Assembly: GCA_003452935.1 (NCBI GenBank)
Contig: DMMY01000022.1
Span: forward strand, 1-64,000
DNA length: 64,000 nt
Source: Elusimicrobiota bacterium
GTDB lineage: Bacteria; Elusimicrobiota; Elusimicrobia; UBA1565; UBA9628
Direction of reading: 5' to 3'
The position numbers and the translations under genes are program-made. The notes below the pieces were generated by a model, which saw only the letters and a list, made by a program, of their open reading frames with translations, did no database searches and was not told where the DNA came from. This document shows, in pieces, positions 23,045 through 32,804 of the stretch; position 1 is the stretch's first letter, and the number at the start of each line of letters is the position of its first letter.

Positions 23045-25053
23045 GGCCGTTTTATGAGTTCCAGAAATTCGTTTTCAGAGATGACCTTGACTCCCAACTC
23101 CCGGGCCTTGCGCAGCTTGGAGCCGGGCTTGATCCCGGCCACGACGAAACTGGTCTTGGCCGAGACCGATGACGCGGCCTTGCCCCCGAGATCCTTGACC
23201 TTTTCCTCGGCCGCTTCCCGGGTCATGCCCGTGAGCTCGCCCGTGAACACGAAGGTCCGGCCCTCGAACCTGGCTTGCGCGGCGCGGGGCGCGCTGCGCG
23301 CGAAATTGAGGCCGGCGCGGCGCAGGCGCTCGATGAGCGGGCGCGTGCCGGGGAAGCGAAAGAAACTTGCGATGGACGCCGCGACCACGGGACCGACCTC
23401 GCCAATGCGCGTGAGCTCTTGCTGGGAGGCCGCGGCCAAGCCGTCGAGGTCGTAGAGCGCGGCCAGGGTCTGCGCCGTCTTCTCGCCGATATGGCGGATC
23501 CCCAGGCCCAGAATGAGGCGCTCCAGGGGACGTCGGCGCGAGTCGGATATCTGGGAGAGAAGATTCTCCGCTTTCTTGTCCGCGAAAAGTTCCAGCTTGA
23601 GAAGGTCTTCCTTATTAAGGCCGTAAAGGTCGGCGACATCGCCCACCCGGCCCGAGTCCACGAACTGGTCGACCGCGGCTTCGCCGAGGCCCTGGATGTC
23701 GAGCGCCGGGCGCGAGGCGAAATGCAGGAGCCTGCGCTTGAGTTGGGCCGGGCAGAGGGGGTTGTCGCAGCGCAGGGCCACGAATTCGTCATCCTTGATG
23801 ACCGGCCCTTTGCAGGACGGGCATGTCCTGGGCGGGATCACGGCTTTCTCGCTCCCCGTGCGCAATTCCGCGGCGGCCTTGACCACCTTGGGTATGACCT
23901 CGCCGGCGCGTTCGATCAAGACATGGTCGCCGATCTTGAGGCCCAAGCGTTCGATCTCCTGGAAGTTGTGAAGGGTCACGGAGCTGATGGTGACTCCGGC
24001 GCAGAATACGGGTTTGACCTTGGCGACGGGGGTGATGGTCCCCGTGCGCCCCACGGAGAAGAGCACGGATTCGACCGTGGTGGAGGCTTGTTGGGCGGGG
24101 TATTTGAACGCCACGGCCCAGCGCGGACTTTTGGCCGTAAGTCCCAGCCGTTTCTGCTGGGCGTAGGAGTCCACCTTGATGACCAAGCCGTCGACGGGAA
24201 AGGCGAGTTTGGGGAGGTTTTGGTCCTTGAACTCGTTGTAGAGGCGGATTACGTCGTCGATGTCGTTGCGTTTCCAATGCGCCACGGCCGGCAGCCCCAA
24301 GGCCGCGCAGGATCGGAGGAATTCCGATTCGCTGGCGATAGGCGCCGCGCCTTCCCAGACGCCGAAGGAATGGGCGAGGAATTTCAGCCGCCGCCGGGCC
24401 GTGACGGCGGGGTCTTTCTGCCGCAGGGAGCCGGCCGCGCAATTGCGCGGGTTGACGAAAGCTTCCCGGCCGGCTTCCTGCTCCAGTTCGTTGACTTTCT
24501 CGAAATCCGAGAAAGTGATGAATACCTCTCCCCGGATTTCGAGCCGTTTGGGCGGGCGGGCCGAGGGTTCGAGGCTCAAGGCGATGGAGCGTATGGCGCG
24601 GGCGTTGGCGGTAACGTCTTCTCCGGTCTCGCCGTCGCCGCGCGTGGCCGCGCGGGTCAGCATCCCGTCTTCGTAGGTGAGCGCGCAGGAGAGGCCGTCG
24701 ATCTTGGGTTCGATGATGAAGACCGGCTTTTCGCCCGCAGGCAGCAGCTTGGCCAGGCGCGCGTGCCAATCCCGCAGCTCGCTTTCGCCGTAGACGTTGT
24801 CGAGGGATAGCATGGGCGCGCCGTGGCGCGCGGGCGAGAAATCCGAGACCGCGGCGCCGCCCACCCGCTGCGTGGGGGAATCCGGGGTGATCGCCTCCGG
24901 GTGCTGGGACTCGAGTTCCTTGAGGCGCCTGAGGAGCTGGTCGTACTCCGTGTCCGATATGACGGGGTTGTCTTCCAGGTAATAGCGGCGGTCATGCCCG
25001 CGGATGTCCCGGCGCAGACGTTCGATCTCAGCTTGGATTTTGTTCGGGACCAT
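23041..25053 (-). CDS. ligA: NAD-dependent DNA ligase LigA
   Basis: Seals nicks in DNA using NAD+. 670 residues with the full domain order: Ia domain (YYLEDNPVISDTEYD), adenylation domain with EPKIDG (K117 is the AMP-lysine), OB-fold, a Cys4 zinc finger (CPSC...CDNPLCPAQ), helix-hairpin-helix repeats and a C-terminal BRCT domain (FEGRTFVFTGELTGMTREAA). The ATG at 25053 gives the standard N-terminus; a frame extending to 25212 is a shadow of nusB. It overlaps the end of nusB by 26 bases, an unusually long overlap suggesting coupling. Confidence 0.97.
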   Translation of the reverse strand: MVPNKIQAEIERLRRDIRGHDRRYYLEDNPVISDTEYDQLLRRLKELESQHPEAITPDSPTQRVGGAAVSDFSPARHGAPMLSLDNVYGESELRDWHARLAKLLPAGEKPVFIIEPKIDGLSCALTYEDGMLTRAATRGDGETGEDVTANARAIRSIALSLEPSARPPKRLEIRGEVFITFSDFEKVNELEQEAGREAFVNPRNCAAGSLRQKDPAVTARRRLKFLAHSFGVWEGAAPIASESEFLRSCAALGLPAVAHWKRNDIDDVIRLYNEFKDQNLPKLAFPVDGLVIKVDSYAQQKRLGLTAKSPRWAVAFKYPAQQASTTVESVLFSVGRTGTITPVAKVKPVFCAGVTISSVTLHNFQEIERLGLKIGDHVLIERAGEVIPKVVKAAAELRTGSEKAVIPPRTCPSCKGPVIKDDEFVALRCDNPLCPAQLKRRLLHFASRPALDIQGLGEAAVDQFVDSGRVGDVADLYGLNKEDLLKLELFADKKAENLLSQISDSRRRPLERLILGLGIRHIGEKTAQTLAALYDLDGLAAASQQELTRIGEVGPVVAASIASFFRFPGTRPLIERLRRAGLNFARSAPRAAQARFEGRTFVFTGELTGMTREAAEEKVKDLGGKAASSVSAKTSFVVAGIKPGSKLRKARELGVKVISENEFLELIKRP

Positions 25054-25480
25054 GCGCGGCGGGGCCGGACGGCGAGGGACGTTGGGATTTGAGCTTGTCC
25101 AGGATTCCGTTGACGAATTTGGTGGAATCCTCGGTGGAGTATTTGCGCACGATTTCGATGGCCTCGTCGATGACGACGTTGATGGGGGTGTCTTGCTCAT
25201 AGACGAGCTCATAGCACGCCAGGCGCAGAACGTTGCGGTCGACCGCAGCCATGCGCCGCACGGGCCAGTTTTGCGCGGTGGCGGCGATGAGTCCGTCGAT
25301 CTCGGCTTGGAGGCCGGCCGCGCCCTCGATGAGAGTGCGGGCGAACTCGAGGGTTTTTACGTCGTCCGTCTCGCGGCCGCGGTTGACGATGGATAAGGCT
25401 TCGCGGGTGTCGTTGTTGGCGACATCGACGAGATAGAGGGCCTGGAGCGCTATTTCTCGAGCCTGCCGCCGCCTACCCAT
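25028..25480 (-). CDS. nusB: Transcription antitermination factor NusB
   Basis: 150-residue all-helical protein that joins the rRNA antitermination complex with NusE (S10). It starts MGRRRQAREIALQALY and contains the family core VDRNVLRLACYELVYE..PINVVIDEAIEIVRKYSTEDSTKFVNGILDKL (split motif, residues about 80-130). First gene of nusB-ligA-purH-dacB. A TATAAT box at 25510-25515 lies upstream, next to a palindromic repeat, and a GGGGGA sequence near the ATG can act as ribosome-binding site. Confidence 0.95.
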   Translation of the reverse strand: MGRRRQAREIALQALYLVDVANNDTREALSIVNRGRETDDVKTLEFARTLIEGAAGLQAEIDGLIAATAQNWPVRRMAAVDRNVLRLACYELVYEQDTPINVVIDEAIEIVRKYSTEDSTKFVNGILDKLKSQRPSPSGPAAHGPEQNPS

Positions 25481-25509
25481 GGGAGATCCCCCGTATCAAG
25501 ATGTTTGTA

Positions 25510-25515
25510 ATTATA
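25510..25515 (-). promoter_or_regulatory. -10 box TATAAT upstream of nusB
   Basis: Perfect TATAAT on the minus strand, about 30 bases before the nusB ATG and directly outside the inverted-repeat element at 25521-25609. The -35 region would fall within the element. Confidence 0.5.
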
Positions 25516-25520
25516 ACATA

Positions 25521-25609
25521 GTGCCAGACGTGAACTTCGTGAACTTTTGCGTTCAGGAGCCCCTTGGCAGTACGATCCGGAACAAGTTCCGCAAGTTCAC
25601 GTCTGGCAC
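25521..25609. repeat. Inverted-repeat element, copy A (89 bp)
   Basis: Begins GTGCCAGACGTGAACTTCGT and ends with the inverted complement (GTCTGGCAC). The two terminal repeats differ slightly (CGTGAACTT on the left, GCGGAACTT on the right), which allows orientation to be read. Copy B at 51069-51216 has the same two ends in the opposite orientation. No coding capacity; looks like a MITE. Confidence 0.8.
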
Positions 25610-25699
25610 CACGCCTGCGGCCGCAGTTGACATTGGCGTTGTTATGTGTAAACATTTTGTTTCTAAGATGATGGGACGGCGTGAACTCCGGAGGAAGAT

Positions 25700-28600
25700 A
25701 TGAGACGAGTCTGCGGGCTTTCGAGTCTGATCCTGGCGTGCGCGGCCGCCCCGCTTTTCGCCGCCGCCGCTTCCACCCTTGACGTCTACGTCAAGACTCC
25801 CTCGGGAAACGGCGTCCTCGGAGCCAAGGTCGCCGGCCTGACTTACGGATCGGAGGGTCCCGACGCGGCTTCCTCCACCATGACCAGCGTGGCCGACGCC
25901 TCCGGCTGGGCGCGGCTCACCCTGGCCGACGGCAAACCTTACGAGATTATCGCCACCAGCCAGGGTTTCCTGCCCAGCATCCGCGATCAGTTCAACGACC
26001 CCGGCCACGCCCGGGTCTTCACGGACGGCTCCCTTCTGGCCGCGGTGACCGTCTATTTGGACAACGCCGGCGTCACCGGCTTGGGGGCGATCGACGTCGC
26101 GATCTCCCACGCCACGGCGGACAAGCTGCTCTTCGGCGACGTGCGGCCCAACAACGTCGAGACCAACGACAGCGTGGCTTTCGGCATCACGCGAACGGAC
26201 GGCGCGGGCGACGCCGCGCTTCGGGTCTGGAACGTCCCGTTCGCCGCGGCCAACTCCTACAATGTCGGTTGCTTCGATCCCGGCAAGAACAAGGGGGTCA
26301 ATCAGGTCGTCAACGAAGACCTCTCCGGAGCCAATCCCGTGCGCGCCTATGCCCTGGATTTCGACAATTCCATGCCGCCCGCCCGGGTGGACAATCAGTC
26401 GCAACAGGTCTCGGGCAACAACTTGAACGTCGACGGTGCGGTCGTGGACACGACCACCGCCCATAATCCCATCCCCTGGGTCGGGATCAACATGTCTTTC
26501 GTGCGCAACGATCCCTATTGCGTCAACTGCATCGACAACCGTTGGGTCAACGCGGATCAAAACGGCCGCTTCCAGATTTTCGGTTTGCAGCCCAACACCA
26601 GCTACTACGTGACCATGAACTCAGCTTGCGACTGGCAAAGCGGCGTTTGTTACGAGGGCTTTCAGAGCACTTTCACCGCTTACCAGCAGTACGGCATCAC
26701 TTACGCGACCATGTCGATCCTCGGTTTCCGCGATTTTTTTTACGGCGGCAGCGATACGGTCAAGACCTTGCAGCTGTCCTTGCCGCGGGCCCAGGGAGGA
26801 TCGCTGCGATTGGCGGTCTACGTCAAGGACCAGTTCGGCAATCCCATCCCGCAGTCCGGCGTCAATCTCGGGCCGGACAGCCGCGATTGGGAGACCAGCG
26901 GCGCCTGCACCAGCCCCGGCTCCCCGAGTCGCGTGTCGAATCCCGGACTGGCCAATATCAACCAGCAGGCGACCACGGGCTATGCCCTGCTGACCGGACT
27001 GCCGGCCGGCAACTACAATGTCAATGTGTGGACCCAATTCTCGCAGAACCAGGGGACCTCGTTCAACCGGGGAACCGATGAGCAGGACAACTGGAATTGG
27101 AATTCCTTGTGCGGCAGCGGAAACTGGCGCCTTACGCTGGACTCGACCACCCTTTTGGCCAGCGTGTATGATTCCAGCGGCACGAGCCTGCTCGTCAATC
27201 AATCCTCCATCACCGTGAGGGTCGCCGTCCCCGTGGTCAACACGGGCATTGTCAAGGGCACCCTCACGTTCCCGACGGTCGTGGACCTCTCCCAGGATCC
27301 CATCAACATCACTCTCCAGCCGCAATGCGGCATGAGCGGCTGCAGCGGCTCGGGCGGCTATACCTACATCGCCGACCCTTCGACCGGGCCCGTTATCTCC
27401 TACCAGATCGCGGTTTCATCCGGCTACAGCTACTGGATGAACGTCACCTCCAATTATTGGGGCATCGTGCGCGACGGCGGCGGAAACAACCAGGTCGACT
27501 TGCTGAGCACGGGCACCGTGACCGTGAACATGAAGTTCGCCCGGGCCGGCCGCCTCATGGGCAAGCTCTACAAGCCGGACGGCAGCGTCTTCACCCCTAC
27601 GAGCGGCATGAACAATATCCAGGCCAACATCAACGCCGAGGGCGAGAATTCCTGGGGCTGGAGCCAGGTCAACCAGGACGGCAGTTATCTCATCGGCGGC
27701 CTCCTGCCCGGAAAATATTCCATCCGCGTCCGCGGCTGGGTCAACGGCGCCGGCAGCTTCAACTACACGGACCCCAGCCCCCAGCCCAACGTCATGATCA
27801 CGGCCCTCCAGGACGCCTATAAGGACTTGAACATGGTCAAGGGCGTGCCCGTGCGCATAGACGTGGACATATCCAAGCTGCCGGCCATGGCGATCGATGA
27901 TTGCGTGACGGCGCAGGATAAGACCGACTGTCCGGCCCAGAATTGGGTGGTCAAGACGGCTCCCGCCGGCAGCGTTTTCGACGCGGACAAGCTCTCGTCC
28001 TTCCTCCTGAAGGGCGGCGACCAGTCCAACGACGAGTTCCGCTACGCGCCGAGCAATAATCCCATGACCGGCAGCCGCATCTGCAGCAACAATCAAATTT
28101 CGGTCGGCTTCTGCGTCAACCGGGTGCCTTCGCCCTCCAACTTCGACATGTATCTTCTGCGCAAGGGCGGCATGGACATGGTCGGCGGGGTCCGGCCCTA
28201 CTTCACGCTCATGAACTCCACGAAGAACGTGGTGGTCAACGACACCCTCGCCGCCACGCCTTATTTCTGGGGAGGGAGCACCCTGACGGTCCGGCCCGTC
28301 GACCTCACTCCCGTCGTTAACATGAGCGCTCAAAGCGGGGTGACGTTGTCCGGGAAGATCTACGGGCAGTCCATCTTCCGGCAGATCGATTTCCAGTCCT
28401 TGGGCGGGAACTTCGACAACTTCATGAAGTATATCCCCATGATGGCGCTCTATGACTCCAGCAACACCTTGAAAGCCGTGGGCGCGGTGGTCCCCAACCC
28501 GCTTTGCTTCAACACCAATATCACGGTGGGCGGGCAGACCGTGACCGTGGATGAAGCCTTCAACATCGCCATAGCCGCGGGGGACTGGAACGCCTTTCAA

Positions 28601-30628
28601 AGCATCTTCTTTGGCGCTTCGGCGCCTTGCGGGGGCGACAATACCTGGGGATATGACATCCGCGGCTTGCCCGCGAATCAGACCTTCACCGCGGTCCTCA
28701 CCACGCCGAACTATCCGCCTTATCAGAGGACCCAGGTGGTTCTGGGGGCCAACGGCACCACGACCTACCTCAACGTGGATCTCGACACGGCCGTGGGCAC
28801 GGGCGGCACGATCCAGGGGCTCGTGATCGCCACCTATACGGTGGCCGGCGCCAACGTGCCCATACCCAACGCCACGGTGACCGTGGAATCTCAGGGCTAT
28901 AAACAGAGGAACTTCACGACCGCGGCCGCTCCCTCCACCGGGACCTTCCAGGCGGCGGGGCTTCCGGCCGGAGCCTTCAAGCTGACCGCGGTGGCCGAAG
29001 GCTACGCCCTGCAGTCCAAGATCGTCGATGTCGCGGCCAGCGGTGTGACCGAGGCCGTCCTCGCGCTGCCCCGGGGCGGGGCTTCGATCTCGGGCACGGT
29101 CTACGCGCAGAAGGCGCCCTACGTCAAGCTGCAGCCCGATGCCCTCATCCTGGCCCGCCGCGAGGTCGAAAGCAGCCTGAGCGACGACCTGGCGGTCTAT
29201 AAGACCTACACGAGTTCCGTCGGGGTCTACGAGCTCACGGGCCTCGAGATCGGCCGGCTCTACCGGTTATATGTCAAGGTGCCCGGAAAGCTGATCGCGA
29301 GCGTGACCACCATGACCGTGGCGGGCGCCATGTCGGGCGTCGACTTCACGCCGATGCCCAAGCCCCTCGACATCGAAATGTTCGGCCGGCCCGTGGGAGC
29401 GAATTACGAGTTCACCCTCATCAACCCCAAGGATTTCGCCAGCGGGGAAGGCTGGATCAGCGAGGCCCCGTTCGCCGTGGCCGGCTCCACCTACGTCAGC
29501 GGCAACGACTTCGAGCAGCTTCCGAACAATCAGATGCTCTATAAGTATCCTCTCGCCAATCTGGATCCGGCCAAGGACTATATTTTTCACATCGAGGCCG
29601 TCTCGGCTTTGGCGCGCAACAAGACCGTGACCAAGGAACTCCGCTTCGGCGCCAAGCTCAGCGCGGGCTCCGAGGTATCGATCGACGACGCGCTCTTGGG
29701 CGACGACTCCAAGGACGACCGGGGACGCTGCGCCAACGAGGCTCTGCTGGACTTCGCCGGCGACAACCCCTCGGCCATCACGGTGCCGGCGGGCTCGCTC
29801 GTCCCGGTCTCCTCCGCGGCCATCCCGGTCCTGTCCTTCTCGCAGAAGACCGTCGCGGCCTCGACCGAGGCCGCCTTGGTCGACGCCTCGGCTTTTCTCA
29901 GCGGCGTCTACCAGCTCCAGATCGCGAGCGCCCAGTATTCCACGGACCGGGGCCTGGACCTGACCCTGGCCTACGACAAGTCCAACTCGACCCTCGACGA
30001 CCTCGCCGTTTACCACTTGAACGACCAGACCCAGAAGTGGGAGGCGGTGCCCGGCCTTCAGACCATCAACGCGGTCAAGGGCACGGTCACGATCAAGAGG
30101 CTCAGGTCCCTCTCCAGCGTGCTGGGGTTGCGGGCCAGCAGCCCTCTCAAGGCGCAATGGACCGCCCAGGGTTTCGTCCCGAACGCGGCTTTCCACGCCT
30201 TGGCCGTGCGGCCCGATGATTCCGGGTTTTTTGCCATCCTCAGGCCTTCGCTGGTCGGGATAAACTACACGGGAACCGTCATCAAGATCTTCAACTTCCC
30301 CAATCCCTTCAGCCTGGGAGCCAAGACGCCGGCCTTGACGCACGGCGGCGGCGCTTCCATCACCACGAGCGGCACGGTCATCAAGATCGAGCTGCCTTCC
30401 GGCGTCGCGGGCGGCCACGGCGTGATCCGCATCTACAACCTGGCCGGTCAGCTGGTGCGCGAACTCGACCTCGGCGACAGCATCACGGGCGGCGCCTATT
30501 ACTACACGGGCTGGGACGGCAAGAACAAGAGCGGCAGCGACGTGGCCAACGGCGTCTATTACGGAATCCTCTCGTTGCCCGGAGTCAAAGCCAAGGACGC
30601 GACGTTCAAGATGGCGGTGATCAAGTGA
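25700..30628 (+). CDS. Giant secreted surface protein with carboxypeptidase-regulatory-like repeats and FlgD-like C-terminal domain
   Basis: 1642 residues; GGAGGAAG precedes the ATG. A signal peptide (about 1-24, ending LFAAAA) is followed by many beta-sandwich modules of the carboxypeptidase-regulatory/Cna-B type, seen as repeated G-x-Y-x-[IL]-x-[GN]-L-P-A-G-x-Y motifs (for example TGLPAGNYNVNVW, GGLLPGKYSIRVRGW, AAGLPAGAFKLTAV). The last 115 residues begin with FNFPNPFS and run to GVYYGILSLPG, the pattern of FlgD-like/secretion-system C-terminal domains that sort proteins to the surface. Several scattered cysteine pairs may form disulfides. First gene of a four-gene envelope operon with a PorV-like protein, a beta-barrel and a FecR protein. 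Confidence 0.82.
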   Translation: MRRVCGLSSLILACAAAPLFAAAASTLDVYVKTPSGNGVLGAKVAGLTYGSEGPDAASSTMTSVADASGWARLTLADGKPYEIIATSQGFLPSIRDQFNDPGHARVFTDGSLLAAVTVYLDNAGVTGLGAIDVAISHATADKLLFGDVRPNNVETNDSVAFGITRTDGAGDAALRVWNVPFAAANSYNVGCFDPGKNKGVNQVVNEDLSGANPVRAYALDFDNSMPPARVDNQSQQVSGNNLNVDGAVVDTTTAHNPIPWVGINMSFVRNDPYCVNCIDNRWVNADQNGRFQIFGLQPNTSYYVTMNSACDWQSGVCYEGFQSTFTAYQQYGITYATMSILGFRDFFYGGSDTVKTLQLSLPRAQGGSLRLAVYVKDQFGNPIPQSGVNLGPDSRDWETSGACTSPGSPSRVSNPGLANINQQATTGYALLTGLPAGNYNVNVWTQFSQNQGTSFNRGTDEQDNWNWNSLCGSGNWRLTLDSTTLLASVYDSSGTSLLVNQSSITVRVAVPVVNTGIVKGTLTFPTVVDLSQDPINITLQPQCGMSGCSGSGGYTYIADPSTGPVISYQIAVSSGYSYWMNVTSNYWGIVRDGGGNNQVDLLSTGTVTVNMKFARAGRLMGKLYKPDGSVFTPTSGMNNIQANINAEGENSWGWSQVNQDGSYLIGGLLPGKYSIRVRGWVNGAGSFNYTDPSPQPNVMITALQDAYKDLNMVKGVPVRIDVDISKLPAMAIDDCVTAQDKTDCPAQNWVVKTAPAGSVFDADKLSSFLLKGGDQSNDEFRYAPSNNPMTGSRICSNNQISVGFCVNRVPSPSNFDMYLLRKGGMDMVGGVRPYFTLMNSTKNVVVNDTLAATPYFWGGSTLTVRPVDLTPVVNMSAQSGVTLSGKIYGQSIFRQIDFQSLGGNFDNFMKYIPMMALYDSSNTLKAVGAVVPNPLCFNTNITVGGQTVTVDEAFNIAIAAGDWNAFQSIFFGASAPCGGDNTWGYDIRGLPANQTFTAVLTTPNYPPYQRTQVVLGANGTTTYLNVDLDTAVGTGGTIQGLVIATYTVAGANVPIPNATVTVESQGYKQRNFTTAAAPSTGTFQAAGLPAGAFKLTAVAEGYALQSKIVDVAASGVTEAVLALPRGGASISGTVYAQKAPYVKLQPDALILARREVESSLSDDLAVYKTYTSSVGVYELTGLEIGRLYRLYVKVPGKLIASVTTMTVAGAMSGVDFTPMPKPLDIEMFGRPVGANYEFTLINPKDFASGEGWISEAPFAVAGSTYVSGNDFEQLPNNQMLYKYPLANLDPAKDYIFHIEAVSALARNKTVTKELRFGAKLSAGSEVSIDDALLGDDSKDDRGRCANEALLDFAGDNPSAITVPAGSLVPVSSAAIPVLSFSQKTVAASTEAALVDASAFLSGVYQLQIASAQYSTDRGLDLTLAYDKSNSTLDDLAVYHLNDQTQKWEAVPGLQTINAVKGTVTIKRLRSLSSVLGLRASSPLKAQWTAQGFVPNAAFHALAVRPDDSGFFAILRPSLVGINYTGTVIKIFNFPNPFSLGAKTPALTHGGGASITTSGTVIKIELPSGVAGGHGVIRIYNLAGQLVRELDLGDSITGGAYYYTGWDGKNKSGSDVANGVYYGILSLPGVKAKDATFKMAVIK

Positions 30629-30642
30629 ACAGGGGCGATACC

Positions 30643-31557
30643 ATGCGAAGGATAAAGAGAGTTCTGGTTCTGGCGGCTGCCGCGGGGCTTTCGGCGGCGG
30701 CGGCCATGGCGGCCGGAGTGGGCACGACCGGCGCCCAATTCCTGCAGGTCGGCGTGGGCGCGCGGCCCCTGGCCATGGGCAACGCCTTCGCGGCTTTGCC
30801 CGACGACGCCAATGCCATCAATTGGAATCCCGGAGCCCTGGGCGAGGTCAAGGCCCGCAACCTCACCGCCAGCTACAACTCGCTGTTCCAGGACGAGAAC
30901 CAGGGCTTCATCGCCTACGCCTCGCCTGTCGGGGAGGCCGGCGCCCTGGCCGTCGGGCTCAACTACCTGATGGTTTCCGACATCCCGCGCCGGGCCGGCG
31001 ACAGCGAGGAGCCCGACTCCACCTTCGCCAACCAGAATTTCGTGGCGAGTCTGGCTTACGGCAAGACCGTCAGCCCCGGCAAGCTTTCTTTGGGCGGGAG
31101 TCTCAAGTACATCCGCGAGGATCTTGATTCTTTCAAGGGCAACGCCATGGCGATCGATCTGGGCGCCCTGTGCCAGACTCCCATCGAGCGCCTCACCGCC
31201 GGCTTCACCGTCAAGAACCTGGGCACCAAGATCGGGCCCGATCCCCTGCCCCTGACTTTCAAGGGCGGGGCCGCTTACCGCATGTTCGCGCGCAGGCTTG
31301 TCCTGGCCTCTGACGTGGATTGGTTGGCCATGGACCGTCGGGCCTATTGGGACCTGGGCGCCGAGTTCTGGGCCGACAAGGCTTTGGCCGTGCGCGCGGG
31401 CTATCAGTTGGGCCATGGCGCCGACAACGCGGGATCGATCGTAGGATTTTCAGCCGGCTTCGGGGTCAAGATCATCCAGCTGAGCCTGGACTACGCTTTC
31501 GTGCCCTTCGGGGATCTCGGGGACACCCACCGCGTCACCCTGGGATGGAGTTTCTAA
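30643..31557 (+). CDS. PorV/PorQ-family outer-membrane beta-barrel protein
   Basis: 304 residues after the chosen ATG (AGGGGC nine bases upstream); a GTG at 30625 that overlaps the previous stop is a possible alternative start. Signal peptide to about residue 24, then the family start GTTGAQFLQVGVGARPLAMGN (split here for length) and FAALPDDANAINWNPGAL, the hallmark of PorV/PorQ and UPF0164 barrels. It ends in alternating beta strands and a terminal Phe (VTLGWSF), as outer-membrane proteins do. In Bacteroidota PorV shuttles type IX cargo; here its partner could be the large C-terminal-domain protein just upstream. Confidence 0.88.
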   Translation: MRRIKRVLVLAAAAGLSAAAAMAAGVGTTGAQFLQVGVGARPLAMGNAFAALPDDANAINWNPGALGEVKARNLTASYNSLFQDENQGFIAYASPVGEAGALAVGLNYLMVSDIPRRAGDSEEPDSTFANQNFVASLAYGKTVSPGKLSLGGSLKYIREDLDSFKGNAMAIDLGALCQTPIERLTAGFTVKNLGTKIGPDPLPLTFKGGAAYRMFARRLVLASDVDWLAMDRRAYWDLGAEFWADKALAVRAGYQLGHGADNAGSIVGFSAGFGVKIIQLSLDYAFVPFGDLGDTHRVTLGWSF

Positions 31558-32804
31558 TGAATCGAAGCTTGCTCCTGGCGTCGGCGTTGGCCGCGTCCCT
31601 CTTGCTGTGTTCCAGCCCATCGCCGGCGCAGTCGTCGCCCTGGCGGCTGCAAGGCGATATCGACCTGATGGCCGGACAGTATTTCTTCAACGGCAGCGCG
31701 GGCTCGATCAACGGCTACATGAGCGCCGACCTGCAGCTGATGCGTCCGCAGTCCTCGGATTCCGGCTTTTACTTCACCGGCAGGAGCGCGTATACGGGTT
31801 TCAAGCAGGTCAACGAGCTGGCCGGCGGCGGGACGCTGTTCCAGCAGAGCCTGGACAACGTCGTGGGGGCCAAGTGGATCAAGCGTTTCGACGGCGGCTA
31901 CAGCCTCAAGCCCCGGCTGGGGGTGCATAGCCAGCTTTTCCGCGAGACGGTCGACGAGTCTTGGGGCAAGGGACTCTACGATTTATGGCGCTACGAGGCG
32001 GGGGTGGTGTTGGAACGCAAGACTCGTTTGGGATTGGGCGTTCCCTGGACCTACCAGTTCTCCCTGGACCTTTATTACACCCGCTACACGCGCTTCAAGT
32101 CCCTGGCCACGCAGTTCGGTACCGAGCTCGCGGCGCCCAACCCGGGTTCGCGCATCCTGGACACGGTCACCACCCAATTGGGCTACCGCAGCGAGTTCGA
32201 ATTGCCCAATTTCGTCAGCGCCTGGGTGTTTTACTCCATTTCTTTCGTCAACTTCACGGATCAGAAGGTCGTGCAGACCCAGGGACAGTATCTTAACGTC
32301 TTGCGCACGGACGCCTACCAGAGCCTCAGCCTCGGCGCGAGCAAGAGGCTGGGCGATTGGCAGGCCTTGGGGCGGGTGCGGCCCAACCTGGGCTTGAGGG
32401 TCACGCTGGCCGATCTGTTCTCGAACCAGAACCACTTCGACGCCGATCCTTCCCGGCTGCGGTTCATCGGCGCGTACTACGACTACTGGGAGGCTCGGAT
32501 CGCTCCGAACATGGGCGCGACCTTCCTGGGAACCATGACCTCGCTGCGCGCCGGCTGCGAACTGGCCGCGCGCTATTACACGGGACGCTTGTCCCAGAAC
32601 AGCGACGGCAGCTACCAGGGGCGCAAGCTCCACCAAATATCGGAAACCGTTTTCTTCGAGGCGGCCCAGCCTATCGGGCGCGGCCTGGAGGCCAAGGCGC
32701 GGGGAAGCTGGTCCAATACCAGCGCCAACACGTCTTTCGAGCAGACCTATCAGTACAATTATCACGACTACAATTACTTCGTCGGTCTGGGGTGGAAATT
32801 TTGA
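31557..32804 (+). CDS. Putative outer-membrane beta-barrel protein
   Basis: 415 residues, not assignable to a named family. The ATG overlaps the upstream TAA by one base (TAATG). The signal peptide ends SPSPAQ. The remainder consists of amphipathic strands rich in Tyr, Trp, Phe and Gly (YYTRYTRFKSL, LGYRSEFELP, FVGLGWKF) with the terminal aromatic residue expected for BAM-dependent barrels. It lies between the PorV-like and FecR-domain genes, so it may form the pore or anchor of the same surface system. A frame that extends upstream through the PorV-like gene is not coding. Confidence 0.75.
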   Translation: MNRSLLLASALAASLLLCSSPSPAQSSPWRLQGDIDLMAGQYFFNGSAGSINGYMSADLQLMRPQSSDSGFYFTGRSAYTGFKQVNELAGGGTLFQQSLDNVVGAKWIKRFDGGYSLKPRLGVHSQLFRETVDESWGKGLYDLWRYEAGVVLERKTRLGLGVPWTYQFSLDLYYTRYTRFKSLATQFGTELAAPNPGSRILDTVTTQLGYRSEFELPNFVSAWVFYSISFVNFTDQKVVQTQGQYLNVLRTDAYQSLSLGASKRLGDWQALGRVRPNLGLRVTLADLFSNQNHFDADPSRLRFIGAYYDYWEARIAPNMGATFLGTMTSLRAGCELAARYYTGRLSQNSDGSYQGRKLHQISETVFFEAAQPIGRGLEAKARGSWSNTSANTSFEQTYQYNYHDYNYFVGLGWKF